A DNA stretch of 64,000 bases from Schistosoma haematobium (lineage: Eukaryota; Platyhelminthes; Trematoda; Strigeidida; Schistosomatidae): positions 16,024,644 to 16,088,643 of the forward strand of contig NC_067202.1 in assembly GCF_000699445.3 (NCBI RefSeq). Reading direction: 5' to 3'. Below the pieces are notes generated by a model that was not told the origin of the DNA, searched no databases, and saw only the letters and a list, made by a program, of their open reading frames with translations. Made by a program: the position numbers and the translations under genes. Below, piece by piece: positions 34,409 to 47,345 of the stretch (positions are counted from its first letter, which is position 1; every line of letters starts with the position of its first letter).

Positions 34409-35175
34409 TACTTACTTACTTACGCCTGTTACTCCCAATGGAGTATAGGCCGCCCAACCTGCATTGTAAAACCCACTCTGTCCTGGGTCTTCCTTTCTAG
34501 TTCTATCCGATTGTTGTTCATTCAGCGAGACTATAATATATGAACGAATCAATCACGTATAAGATAACAGGTCTCGGATATTGGTGGGAAATTCATTCAC
34601 CCATTTGGATAAATAAAGTTTTGGCACTATAGTTGATGTCAGTTCGTGGTGAAAACCCGAAATCTAATTCCTAACTTTAATCATCAACTGTTAATTCTAA
34701 TTCTAATTCCTCAGACCGGTTTATGACCCTCATTTGGCCCTAGTTGTTAGGCGGACACCCTGAAGGTCAATCTGGTGTTGCTCAAAAGTCACCCATAAAT
34801 TATAGTCTCACCGTCCATTCTTCTCGTCTGTCTCCATTTCTCGGCGTAGTATGTACCTTGTTCTTCCTCTTCTCCATTCACTTTCCAAGTGAGGGCTTGC
34901 CTTTTGACGCAGTTGGGTGATTTCCTCAATATATGTGCTATCCACTTCCAGCGCTTATTCCTGGTTTCCTCCTCCGCTGGAATCTGGTTTGTTCTCTCTC
35001 ACAGTAGGTTGTAGTTGATAGTGTCTGACCAACGGATCCGAAGTATTTTGCATAGACAACTGTCAGTAAACACTTGTATCTTCTGAATGATAACTTTCGT
35101 AGTTCTTCAAGTTTCCACCCCATACAGTAGAACTGTCTTGACATTTATATTGAAAATTCTGACTTTGACGTTGGT
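34409..35175 (-). mobile_element. RTE-like LINE copy interrupted by a MITE
   Basis: The minus strand matches the element at 13208-13700, with a TAAG tail at about 34409-34424 and the [12 protein letters not shown] C-terminal block in broken frames. Bases 34525-34813 are a nested MITE that splits it. At 35175 it meets another LINE copy head to head. Confidence 0.8.
34525..34813 (-). mobile_element. MITE-like element G nested in a LINE
   Basis: Inverted relative to the other copies. The flanks are GTTCATTC and GTCCATTC, an 8 bp target duplication with one difference. The uninterrupted LINE at 13208-13700 has GTTCATTT at the same place, so this is a genuine empty-site comparison that proves mobility. 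Confidence 0.88.
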
Positions 35176-35760
35176 TGACAGACAGTTGTTTTGAGTTCCA
35201 GATATTATTCAATTGTGAATATGCTGTTCATGCTTTTCCTACAATTGAAGAACATATGGAACTCAAAACAACTTTCAACCAATATCAAAGTCAGAATCTT
35301 CAATACGAACGTCAAGGCAGTTCTACTGTATGGAGCTGAAACTTGGAGAACTACAACAACCATAATCAAGAAGGCACAAGTATTTATAAATAGCTGTCTA
35401 CGCAAGATAATCAACATCCATTGGCCGGATACCATCAGCAATAGCCTTCTGTGGGAGAGAACAAACCAGCTTCCAGCTGAAGAAGAAATTAGGAAAAGAC
35501 GATGGAAATGGATAGGGAATATATTACGCAAATCACCAAACTGCATCACAAGGCAAGCCCTTAATTGGAATCCTGAAGGGAAGCGGAAAAAAGGAGGACC
35601 AAGTAACACACTACATCGAAAAATAGAATCAGATATGAAAAGGATCAATAGGAACTGGCAAGGACTGGAAAGAATTGTTGACGGCCCGGTTGGATGAAGA
35701 ATGCTGGTGAGCGGCCTATACTCCTTCACGAGGAGTAACAGGCGTAAGTAAGTAAGTAAG
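35176..35760 (+). mobile_element. RTE-like LINE 3' end, long open frame
   Basis: A + strand copy of another subfamily: an open frame of 168 codons encodes [55 protein letters not shown] and the basic end, followed by GGCGTAAGTAAGTAAGTAAG. Its 5' truncation point abuts the truncated 5' end of the inverted copy 34409-35175. RT catalytic motifs are not included. Confidence 0.85.
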
Positions 35761-36261
35761 TGTTCATGCTTTACCGATATGCGCCTTATCATGTATATTG
35801 AAGATTAGTATTCTTTGTGTATAAGACAAACTATCATTCCATTCAATATCATAGTTCATATATTTATCATTGAAAGAAACAAAGTTTGTTTTTAATCACC
35901 ACTTCATTATATAAAATTCATATTTTTAATTAGAATTGATTTAAATTCTATTTAATAATCAATTCACTAATCAATGAATCAACCCATCGATCAATCAATC
36001 AATCACGGTGGTACTTTTTTTTGTATCCATGTTAATTTATTTGATTAAATTAATCAATATTTATTAACTATAATAGTTATGAGTCATTCGCTTCTTTTTT
36101 TTTCTTCTAAATAATGATTAATCGTTTATTGATTGATTTTTAAAAGGTATTTAATCATGTAATTTATTCATAATGAAAACAAAATTCAAATGAGTTAGAA
36201 TAATTTTAATTTACTCATTTATAAATGGTAGTTAAATAAAACAAAATATTGATTGTATCTA
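35761..36261. other. AT-rich DNA with simple repeats
   Basis: Contains ATCAATCAATCAATCA runs near 35990 and poly(T). No gene. Confidence 0.4.
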
Positions 36262-36276
36262 ATGTGGAATAATAAG

Positions 36277-36332
36277 TCAGTCAGTCAGTCAGTCAGTCAG
36301 TCAGCCAGTCAGTCAGTCAGTCAGTCAGTCAG
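36277..36332. repeat. (CAGT)n microsatellite, LINE tail
   Basis: Thirteen or so CAGT units with one interruption (CAGCCAGT). It is the tandem 3' tail of the LINE copy at 36333-36780, and much longer than the tails elsewhere in the window. Confidence 0.85.
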
Positions 36333-36780
36333 TAACAACGTAGAACTTCGTACGTACGTACATCAGTTCGAGTTGCCATACCACATTAGCACAAAGATGC
36401 AGTTGTCGATTCAAATCCCGTAATGGTAGAGGTAGTAAGAGTATAAGCAGCAATCGGAAAGATTAGGGTTTGGAGATGTTATTTAAAGAGTATAATCCAG
36501 TGAAATAAATTTGGAAAGAGGAAAAAAGGGACATGAAGAATTCAGAAGATTAGAATTTGGGAGAACACAGAGAGTGGATGCACCTGCGCCATTGCAAACG
36601 ATTTTGAGCCATGTCATTCAGGGTCTCTAACCATCGGTTGCTATCATCTCGCGGATAACAATTAGGTAGTCTACACTTACCGACATGGCTCAGTTCACTT
36701 GTCAGTGACTTCATGGATTTGCGCAATGTTTTGGTCTGGCTGACCCTAGCTTTCTTCTGATCTATTCCTATACCATTGTG
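36333..36780 (-). mobile_element. LINE (family A) 3' end
   Basis: The minus strand matches 18116-18790 closely through the 3' UTR and the C-terminal block ([31 protein letters not shown]). It breaks off at about 36780 inside the GWKKA segment. Confidence 0.83.
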
Positions 36781-36844
36781 GAACAATAAATGAAACACTG
36801 ATGTTGTAATGGGTGACTGCAGCTTTTGATAAGCAGCGTTGATA

Positions 36845-37165
36845 TCGATCGAATCAATGACACGGAAAACACGTAAGGACGACCTAGAATCCCGATTGGT
36901 CCCGCTTCCCTGTCTAGCCCAGCCAGTTGAGTCTAGAACACAAGTCATAGCCTCTGAGTTATGAATCGTTATATTTCAAACATACTCTGTTTATATACCA
37001 ACCAAACAGACCACATTGTACCATAAAAATAGAAAACAACATCTGTATAATATTTAACGAATGAAATAAATAGTGGCCAATAGGGAATGCCCATTTAGAG
37101 TTTAAGGACATCATTAGACTTAACATGATAATGATTGACACATTATTCTGCATCCATAACAACTG
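36845..37165. repeat. LTR-like repeat, diverged partial copy
   Basis: TTTCAAACATACTCTGTTTA and the adjoining AACAGACCACATTGTACC segment match 33740-33800; the rest is diverged. Confidence 0.45.
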
Positions 37166-37389
37166 AATAATTTATAAGATGAAAAAATATATTCTTGTGA
37201 TGATGATGATGATGAATGTTTGATTTGAAATATTTGAAGAGAAATAATATAAAGGTTATAGGAAAGTTGTAAGATTTATATGAATGATGTCATATTTGTA
37301 CAAACTAATGAGACTTTTCTACTTGATTATCCGTCTATTACGAATCTCAAATATTAAAATAACCCATAGTATCATTGAATAAGAAAAAA

Positions 37390-37965
37390 GAGAATTCAGC
37401 GAAGAAAATTTTCTTTCTTTTCGATGAAATCATTTATTTAAGCTGTACATTCGTACGGCTAGAGAAAACGATTTGGAGCTTAGCTGCGTAGAATTTTTTA
37501 TTCAATGATTTCTAAATCCGTTTATTTAGGATTTCAGCAGCCGTGTCTCCTTTTAATTCCATATTCATAAATAGAGTTTTCTCTACTGTCGATGCTTTGC
37601 CATGAAGTCTGGGTGCCAAGTTGCTATCAACGAATCTCGGTGATTAACCATTTTTGATGAGGCTCTGTCGAAGATGAAATAGTTCCCCATCTGTTGTGTC
37701 ATTGGAACAGATTCGCTTGATCCTCCAGAATAAAGAGTGGATTAAATTCCTTTTTCTACTTAATGGAACCCAACTATGGAAGTTCATGTATTGTCCATTC
37801 CAAATAGGTTTTCTTTATATAGATCTTTGTAAAAAACCATCAGGCATTCTTTTTAAACGGACATCAAAAAAATGAAATTCATGGTTTACCTCTACTTCCA
37901 ATGTAAATTGAACTGATGGGTGACAATTATTGAAAATATTCAAGATTTCATTGAAGTCTATGTCT
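37390..37965 (-). mobile_element. Penelope-like reverse transcriptase remnant
   Basis: The minus strand reads, with few stops, FNEILNIFNNCHPSVQFTLE, HEFHFFDVRLKRMPDGFLQR, HSWVPLSRKRNLIHSLFWRI and KFYAAKLQIVFSSRTNVQLK, then stop. This is the C-terminal part of a Penelope-clade reverse transcriptase, downstream of its catalytic core. The GIY-YIG endonuclease that normally follows is missing: the frame ends in VQLK and runs into a segment that recurs inverted at 38531-38600. Confidence 0.78.
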
Positions 37966-37989
37966 TCTTCTTATTATTATTACCTTATA

Positions 37990-38306
37990 CTGTGGTGTGT
38001 GCTACTTATATTGATATAAGTAGTATATGTCGCGAGTTAAAACGTAATATCTGGCAGCAGAAGATGAGGTGAAGATCAAGAAATGAAGAGCTAGAGCACA
38101 ATGGAATTTGTAAGAAAACGCATGTACAATGGAATGGGAGACAATGGATTAGTGTTTGCAACGGAAACAGTCCAGTTTGATATGATGCATTGATTTTTTG
38201 CAAATTGACGATTGACTTTATGGTATTCAGATTTTATTGAGATAGTCTGTAATTTTTGTGATAAATACATCCGTTTGTCCCGACTCGTGTTCTGTTCACT
38301 ACAATA
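37990..38306 (+). repeat. Hairpin-headed repeat (family E)
   Basis: Opens with CTACTTATATTGATATAAGTAG and ends CACTACAATAC. Close to the 19990 copy over its whole length. It sits between the two Penelope pieces. Confidence 0.8.
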
Positions 38307-38375
38307 CAAGTTTTCTTGATTATTATTCAGTCTATTATTATAACCTTTGTTGTTTTGTCATTTTTCTTCATATCT

Positions 38376-38600
38376 GTCAATTGGACTATTATCTGACCCA
38401 TAAATTTTGTTCTTCCTTACCCATTGATTAGTACATTAACCTCATTTGTTATTTATTCTCAAATCCATATTTTTGTGATACAATCCATTCTATCCTTCTA
38501 TAGACATACATTTTCCATATAACTATATATACGAATGTACAGCTTAAGTAAATGATTTCGTCGAAAAGATCATTTTCTTCACTGAATTCTCTTTTTCTTA
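38376..38600 (+). mobile_element. Penelope-like element 3' region
   Basis: Matches 22853-23036 plus 23205-23276 (the same region split by a SINE there). Its last 70 bases (ACGAATGTACAGCTTAAGTA through CACTGAATTCTC) are the inverse of 37391-37460, so the RT remnant, the family E insertion and this piece make a 1.2 kb inverted-repeat-bounded structure. Confidence 0.6.
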
Positions 38601-38749
38601 TTCAATTTCAAATATAATTAATTCATTTGTGTTCATCAAGTTCTGTTTGGTTTCAATTGTACTGTTTAAGGAATTCCTAGTTAATGTGATAATTCAAATA
38701 CTTCTAATCATCATTATGATAAAAAATTGTTTTCTAAAGATTATAAGTA

Positions 38750-38895
38750 AAGATGGATAGTGGCTAACAGTGAAATCCAAGATGAGTGTTTTGTCCCATT
38801 TAGGACTCGTCAGCTGGATGTATCTGCATCTGAGTTGATGTTCACTCTGGGACTCGAATTCAAACGCCATGGCGCTGTCCACTTAGATTAAGAGA
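38750..38895 (-). repeat. Beta hammerhead SINE, one core change
   Basis: Minus strand: GATACATCCAG, CTGACGA core intact, stem II GTCC/GGAC, but the GAA box reads AAA (G12 to A), and the GTC triplet is altered (TCATCTTGG). Probably inactive. The tRNA-like part is truncated. Confidence 0.72.
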
Positions 38896-39685
38896 CAATA
38901 CATCAAAGTGAATATTCTCGGCGTGGACAATAAAATTCTATATTATAATAAACGCATGGTATTAGTCAACAGGTTGAATGTAAGCTTAAAATAAAAAGTA
39001 TATATATATAGCCAAGCCTGTTTTATGTTCTCCCATTACTTTCTTCCCTTCGACAATATTGTGTGCTGTTTTATACTACTTAATAATATTCAGTAAATAG
39101 TTGTGTTCCTAGTAATTTGTTCACGATTGTTGTAACTCAAGTTTGTCATGTAATATTCTGAAATATTTACCTATACTTATATTATATTTTGTATTTATCA
39201 TTGGAATTACTTTACCTCAATCATTGTAGCAGTTATTCGCAATTTTGTGCATTTGTTCAACCCTTGTTTAAATGAAATAGTTCCCATATTGTTCACTCTT
39301 CGTTCGATTTTTGCTTGTTGATAGACCGTTATGAAGTTTCAACACAGTCAATGGCTGTCATTTTGCGTTATCGAAGCCTGTTTATTTCAGAGAACAATAC
39401 GCAGAAAATTTCACAGACACTTCACAATTTGAGATTTATTACTAGTTTTTGTTTATTATTTAATAAAAAAACCGCTGTTTTACACAAATCGCTGCACTGT
39501 GAACTTTGATTTTAGGTGTATCTCAGTTGGGTGATTTGGACGCTTCGATAGATTTAACACAAATAGTGTAGTAACAAGATTAAACGGATTTTCAAGGTTT
39601 CTTGGCGTTTAAATATAGCCCGGATAAAACTAGTTCATGATTTAAACTGTGAAAGTTCTATGATCTCCACAAATTTCTTTTATCA

Positions 39686-39716
<31 letters not shown>

Positions 39717-40649
39717 TGACGTGGTTGCTAGTGAGTAGCTTCAAATCTTTAAATCACTTTAAGTCTTAATACTCTTCATTTTTGCACATCAGTGGATTGG
39801 AGTAAACTTTTAGACTGGAAGCAGAAAAAAAAACTGATTTGGAATCCAAGAATTCCCGAAATGGTGGAACTTAAGGCAGGTAGAATTAGAAAGACAGTCG
39901 GATGTATTATTTTTCGGAATTCTTAAGAAGCGTGTAGTCAACTACAAAGTAATAATCAGTCAATGCAAATACGACAATAAAATGGAAAGAAACAAACGCA
40001 AATGATTTAACTTGCCTCATACAATCCGGGCGGTATTTTCAAATTTCTATGGCAAGATTTTGAGATTTTCTTGACAGCTTAAGTAGATAGACATTTGTGA
40101 GACCTTTTATCTTTACATCTATTGTTATTTATTCTTACCACACGAAATAGTTTGACACTGATTGTTGGGAATATAGGGAAACGGATTTTTTGGTCACACT
40201 GAATTTATTTAAGCTGGAAGCACCACAGTTTAACCGTAGTCATAGTTTCTCAAAACATTGGTTGTTTTATGATTCCACTTATTTGTAATTCGAAGTACAT
40301 TTTTTTGCTTGAAGGTTTCAACACACTGGATTGATTAAGCGTTTTTTGGTAGCTTTACGCCTGTCACCCGAATCGGCACAGATATCCTGTTCAGTAGACG
40401 TTTTATACATACGCTGTAGTAAAGTGGCCAGTCGACACAATGCACGAGAATTCGGGTCTGATATAAATTCCATCTGCATTATTAACGTCCAATCAGACTG
40501 AAGCTCGCCGATTAGCAGACGTTCCACGAAGTAAACTCATACGACTATTGCCCCCCAAGCAGCCACAACATTTATAAGTCAGTTTCTAATTCATTTCAGC
40601 ACAACGCAGTGGAAGAACTACGTTACGTTAGCAGATAGAATCTATACAT
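38896..40649. other. AT-rich DNA with simple repeats
   Basis: Contains a TATATATATA run near 38999-39009 and (ATA)n at 39688-39715. A diffuse similarity exists between about 39790-40020 and 44590-44780 (CAAGAATTCCCGAAATGG against GGAATTCCCGGAATAG), which hints at an old dispersed repeat. No gene seen. Confidence 0.35.
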
Positions 40650-41111
40650 TTATAGTGCAAAGACCAACGATGTCTGCTTGTTTGGAGACTCAACAATCCA
40701 AAAGATATGAACCCTAAAACTCAATGTAACTTCCTGATTGGTAATAATTAGGTACTGCATAGACCACAGTTTGACGTCAGACACTTTTTTCCCGATAAAA
40801 TTATTCAAAACGCGGTGTTTAGTTTGGAAATGTTTCTGATGATAGAGAATATTAATTCGAATTAGATATAGTGTAGAGCAAACGATTATGTGAAATAAAA
40901 AACTCATAATAATTGTTTTTGACCGGACAATTGGAAATGATATAGAAACTTCTACTTTGTATCGCCATATTAAACCGATAAAAGAACTGAGAAATGTCAT
41001 ATTAGAGACAATATATTTGCATGACAGCGTGTTACATAAAGCTAATCGAATAAAATCATCAGGTCTTGCAACCGAAAGAGTCTTTAGTGTGTAGTGACTT
41101 AATTTTATCAC
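40650..41111 (-). other. 153-codon open frame without recognisable domain
   Basis: The longest open frame in this stretch. It begins with a non-ATG codon, has no motif I know, a patchy hydrophobic profile and no paired splice sites. It is probably chance, or part of an old retroelement. Confidence 0.2.
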
Positions 41112-44100
41112 GAGAACACAATTGGTTTAATGAAGACAATTATTATTATAACCAATTGTGCCAGTGACTGTTTTGATGTGCTCGTTTGTTTGACTGTGCT
41201 AAAAACATCCATTATACTTACTTCGATTGCGACCTCGCGCGAATTTGGTTACGCTCTGTAACCAAGCTTGTATCCTGGTACGATCTCGGTATTCTTTCGA
41301 TACCACGAGATCACCAGTAAATATATCTCTACTTGGTTCATTAAATGCCTTCTTATATTTGGCTTCCGGGGGATTTTATGGATATCCTTGAACGCGTTCC
41401 TTTGTAGTGGTGTTCATGGTCAATCTCGACTCAACACCATTCTACAAATGAAAGGTAACATGATTTCGGTGGGTGAATGAATGCTAGATAAATTACAAAT
41501 GTAACGCTGTTGGACAAGAACACTCAAAAGCAAAGGTCAAATAACTTTGACCTTAAGCATTAGTAATTAACCAGTTCATTAGCAAAATAGGACACTTCCA
41601 ATAATCTGGACAGACTATTTTCAACTGAAAACAGTGATTTAGTTCAATGGTCTTGAGCAGAAACAATTCAAAACTAGACACGGAATTTGGCAGTAGACTA
41701 ATTTGAAGAAAAATTAAGACAACATTGGTAAGATTCACTAGAACTTTGCGATAGGGGCATATTCTAAAATAAAAATTTCAACTGAACTCAGTGATAACAA
41801 TTTCACTTGTGATCGAAAAGGAAATGAAACATGTTGATGAAAGTTTCAAAAGTAACCACTTTGAATTCGAAGAAAAGATCAAGGTTTTCTTCGATATAAC
41901 GATCTTCACGAAGAAGTACTCATTTACATGTAGACTCAAACTTAAAAGAATCTTACATCCTTCAGTTAGGGTTTAGAGACGTTCAGCTGTGATGTTTGTT
42001 AAACTTTTAGTAACACTGTGTTTGACTCCAGTTAAATTGTAAAATGATTGTTATCGAAACACACATGTCACAAACCCTCATATATCATTGTTGTTAGAGT
42101 ATAAAGAGATTAAATAAATCAAATACGAGAATGACTTTTGAAAACGTTCATTTCATGCACTCATTGATACAGAAAAATATTCAGGGAAACAACGTGAACG
42201 ATACTAAGCGAAAAGAAATGAAAGAAAGTGCCGAGTAGAGAAGAAAGTGTCTAGGCCAAATAGTTTTGTTCAAGCGTGACTCGACATTTATATTCGGACG
42301 AAAATAATTTGGAGACACTTACTGAATGAGGTTAGCAATGAACACAGAATAACCTAAAAAGTCAGGGTTAATAAGCGAAGAATTATTAAAGCCGAAATAT
42401 GTCTTATCAGGAATGAGCTAATTGGTCTGTCCAGAAGCTAGAATAACCAATGTGTGCTTGACATAGTACCGGACACTACAAATATCCTCACAGACTTAAC
42501 CGTGGTATGTACAAGAAAGCAAAGAACTGAACTTGTACTTCCTGTTGCAGTTGACAAATACTGAATCTGTCTATTGTATTAACGGCAAAGAACTTGACGT
42601 GTAGAATGCTGTGCGGGAAACGTAACATTTTAAAAGATACGAAGCATCTGAAACTTCTCTCTCAAGAATTCTGTGAATGTTTCTATTTATTAACCATCTG
42701 GCAAGTCTTTCTCCCTAGTTTCCGACGAACTATGCCAAACATCCCACTCAACTAAAGACATGTGACATGGTTTTGATGCAAATGGGCTAGCTACAAATGA
42801 TTTATCAGAGGTAAGAGATGAAACGTAATTTAAAATATCCCGCTCTTTATGTAGTGTGGTCAATCTACTACAGTACTTTTATAATAGGTCTGGTCTAGGT
42901 GATCGGGTTTATAATACCGATTGATTGGACAACCGATCAATACGTTATACACAGAGTAGGTCACGATGTCAGATGAAGGGTTCTTAACCAAGAACAAAAA
43001 GCCGAGACAACTGCAGAAACTATCTTATTTCACAGAAGTGCAAGCGGTTATTCTCAGTGAGTCCGTAGTAGTAATCAATGAAAGGAATGGATATCACACC
43101 TAATAGTTGGTTAAGTGCCTATTTGTCCGTAGTCAGTGACCAATCGCATTCACTATCACTACCACACACCAGTAAGTATGTTGAAGCGTTCCCAATTTAT
43201 CAATCTTTAAAAAACTAGCTTAATGAGTTGTCTCAAATCACTCCTAATCTCTTTCTGGAACTGATCGTAACAATTGAAAGTAATTGTCCATTAGTAAACA
43301 ACCTGTAATCATTCATAAATGTATATTTCCAAAGTCTACTGCAAGTTGTAATTGTCTTATCCAATCATTCGACAATACAATGAGCACATTGCTCGCCCAA
43401 AATACATAAATACCTGATAAGATGGATACGCTACTGGGTAAAGTTTCAACTATTATAGATTATATAGATAAAGCGAAGACAACTTATATTTCTAAGCACA
43501 ACTACACTCAGTTTTCTGCCACATCCAGTTGTATCTGGTTTTGATTCTGTGAAATAGATAGACTAATAGTGGCCAATGTTTGGCTTCTAAAGACGGTTGA
43601 CCATCTGCGGTATAATGGTATGATAAACGATCCTACCGTGAGTTGAATATCTCATATTGATCTGTAAATCCTCTACAAGGAACAGAAACACTTCTGATGA
43701 ACTTCAGAAGACCGATTCCACGTAAACTACACTCGAATACTTAAACTTTATAATTCCTTGGCTTCCAGGAAAATTTGTAAGCTATTATTCCCCAGTTCTC
43801 GTCATTGATTCTATCGCTTCCATGTATAAGATTAGAATACTGTGTATTCTCCTAGTACGAGTCCATCCAACAATGTGACATAATACATGTATTTATGCAT
43901 ATTCCAACTCCTTAACCTAAACTCAGTCAGCTTAACAGGTTCATATTTATTTAAATAACAGTTTCCCAAGATTCCACCCACGCTTAGATTTATCGTTAAG
44001 TCCTTATCTCATTTATTAGTTTTACTTTGTTCAAGAAGATTTCCAATCCATGACTTATGTATATTCCATAGATCGATCAAAATACCATATGCTTGTTCTA

Positions 44101-47056
44101 AAACCCTTTTTTTATACCAGTGATTATTTGTTTCAAGGCCACCTATTTGCAGCACAGCTCATATATTTTTATTAGAACGTATCTGTTTCCGAGTGTGAAC
44201 TCAAGTATGTTTTATACTCTCTTAGAAGCTTTATTTGCCCATATACGGTGACATTCTAAAAACCCTTTTACATTTCTGTCACAGATGAGGTGTTTTTTGT
44301 TCCGTGTTTTGACATTATTCTTCATACTATATAATGTGAACAATTGACTTAAAATTATAGGGTGTGATGACGGTTGTAAGGCCTTCTGTATTGTGCGACG
44401 GCTGTATTAAAATCCATTTGATTCATTTTGATATTCGTTTGGTTAATAAAGCACGTAACTGTGATGAAACAAATAAATTCATACATTTTTAGTGACAGCT
44501 TCAGTAATAATAATATTAGGTAGGTGGATCTGTGTTAATTCTTGCAGTTTTTCTGCAGTAAAAGTCCAGTCTCTCTTTTTAAACGTACATCGGTGGTGCT
44601 ATATGATAATTGGAAGTATTCGAACTAATATACGAGGTAGGAATTCCCGGAATAGCTCAATTTAAGCCAAAATGTACTAGGCGAGCACAAACAAACGTAT
44701 TGTATTTGAAATTCTAAACCAGATAAACATCAAGTAGGAGAAAGTCATTAGTTCATGCAAACACAACAGCCGCCACAGCTTAAGGTGGAATCTAAGTTTC
44801 TGTAGTCGATTGAACGTCTTCTTAGAATCATTGTTTGTCCGTCGGACTGTGTATTGTACACAGACTCTCTCTGATCTGTAACATGCTAATTAGTATCAAA
44901 TTTTAAAAATGAAGTTGAAACGAACCCACCTTGGTCCTTATAATGCACTCAGTTGTTGTGATCATCTCTCATGTGATCCACAGATTTATGGATCTGTTTT
45001 AGTAGACCTTCCATGGATAGTAGAAAAGTAGTTCTTTTACGAAGAACCTTTTGTTTAAGTAACTTTGTTATTGTTTTTTACGTTCGATATAGTAATTTAA
45101 CATTGAGGAACTATTTTTCTCTTCTCTCTGGGTCTTTTATCATTGCAGCAATAGTAGCACTGACTTTTGTTTTCAGGGTTTTGAAATTTCTGGCTTGCAT
45201 ATGAGTATGATGGAGCTCTGGAGTCATGCCTAATTTTCCGCACTCTAATTCCGTAATTTGCAAGTCATCAAGCACATAATTCAAACCACTTCTAGAGGTC
45301 AATTAAGAGAGCCGAGTCCACGCTCAGTAGTAAGGAATTTACAATTTATAGTTAAAGATTTTTCATTTTTAATAAACAGATTACAACATTCTAGAATAAA
45401 AGGCTAATGACCAGTAATATTTGAAACGAAATCTTTGGTAGGTATAATTCTTGCATTAGGATTTAATTATCTCAACTTCTCAATCGAAATGATGCACTTG
45501 ATACTGCCAATGTCAACAGCAAAATCATGAAAGACACCAATAGATATATATGATCGTTTTTAAGTATGAAGTGAATAATTTTAAGTTGCAAACAGAGACA
45601 ACACATGATCATTGAAATTACTCAAATCAGTAGGATTCGAATCACAACGCCCAGTATTACTAGCGGCGAAAGAAACAGCAGTTTTGCAGATCGACTGGAT
45701 GTGCTCCATTATATCACACTTAAAGCATTTGGCACGACGAAAGACACACAAATTACGTTAGTGATATTGACCGAAGAATAAACGTGAATTAAACTTGTGC
45801 TCACCTTTGTGATTTGCTTTGCAATTTTATAATGAATCACCTTTCATAATTCCATGGAGATAGGAATTATTATTGAACAAACGCGATTTTAATCAACCCT
45901 GAGAGCGTATTTCATCATGAAGACTAGGCAGGATGCTAAAAATGTTTACCGACTAAAACCCGAGTTCATTCACCGCCTTACAGTTGATACATGCAGTTAC
46001 GGCATCTTGGAAAGAACACTTCGGCATTTTTAACAACCCTCTCTCCAGATCTGATATATTAATTTCTGCAACAAATCACTCTCACAGCTACACATGAAGT
46101 TGATCACCAAAATTGCACGTGGCAGTTTGTTTTTGCAATTAAAGGATAAATTTCCTAACCTACTGATTATTCTGACTAATTATTTTATGAGGGTTTGCTC
46201 TTTCGCGACATTAGAAACTAGTTCACTTAAGGTGATTGAATAGTAGTTCCTTGGGAGTTGCATAAGCGAGCGAAATGAGTTTTTCTTGAAATGCCAAAGT
46301 TTTTAATAAGCAGTAGGCGTTATTTTCAACGAGTGTGAGGAAATGAGCGATACAATCTATAAATGTATACAACAACTGTATTAATAATCTTTTGATGTGG
46401 CCGCTAATATAGTGAGAACAGTAAGCAGTGTATGTAAAATGTGCTTTTTATCCTTGGTAATTACTTTTACATACAAAAGGTGTACAGAAAGATCAAGAGG
46501 CAGCCTGAAAATAGTTCTTTAGTGAATACTAGTGCTCAAATAAATGAAATAAAGTTATAAAAGTGTCCATCGTTGTTTGTTTTTACTTGTTAGCTTTCTT
46601 AAATTCATGTGAAAATGTTCTCTTTGAGTGTTGAAAAATCAAAGATCAAAGATTAAAGACTATGTTAGTAGCCAAATGATTATAGAGCAAAAGCTAATAA
46701 AGATCGACAATAATATCTTATACAGTTATATTAAGTAACTTAAATCCACTAAAATGAAAATAATTTCATGATGCTTTATGTTTTAAATAGAAACCAATGA
46801 CAACTTTACTCCTTTTGTTGTTGAATTATAACATTTGCTAAGATACATCAGACTAGTGAAATCTAAAAAAAGTTTTCTTCACATTTATATTATTAGTATA
46901 TTTATTTGTTTATTATTACAAGACCTAGTTCATTTATTCAGATAAAACCTACAGACCGATTAGTATAAATCTGAATCTAATTTATAAGTTCAAGGTAAAT
47001 TATTATAATATGTCATTAGTGCAATCGATGAAAATGATATCGGTAAAAAATTAAGA
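41112..47056. other. Long stretch with no recognised gene or repeat
   Basis: About 6 kb of AT-rich sequence. Short frames (41268-41480, 41791-41976, 45013-45204) have no motif and no splice context. Only the weak similarity of 44590-44780 to 39790-40020 was noted. Confidence 0.35.
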
Positions 47057-47345
47057 GTGAGACTATAATTTATGGACGACCTATGAGCAACACCAGATTG
47101 ACCTTCAGGGTGTCCACTTAACAGCTAGGGCCAAATGAAGGTTATAAACCAGTGTGAGGGATTAGAATTATGATTTACAGTTGATGGTTAAGGTTAGAAA
47201 TTAGATTTGGGGGTTTTCATCACGAACTGACATCAGTTATAGTGCCAGAACTCTATTTATCCAAATGGATGAGTGAATTTTGCGCCAAAATCCGAGACCT
47301 GTTATCGTAAATCTGATTGGTCAGTTCATAAATTACAGCCTCACC
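47057..47345 (+). mobile_element. MITE-like element G with 8 bp target duplication
   Basis: 289 bp with ends GTGAGACTATAATTTATGG and CATAAATTACAGCCTCACC. It is flanked by AAATTAAG on both sides (ending at 47055 and starting at 47346). This copy best defines the element. Confidence 0.88.

Noticed and set aside
35205..35792. 195-codon minus frame opposite the LINE copy
   Set aside because: It is the antisense shadow of the LINE coding frame at 35191-35697.
36277..36332. CRISPR-like or minisatellite array
   Set aside because: It is a simple tetranucleotide run without spacers, and it is the tail of a LINE in a eukaryotic genome.
40650..41111. 153-codon minus frame as a gene
   Set aside because: No ATG start, no splice context, no domain, and composition like the surrounding AT-rich DNA.
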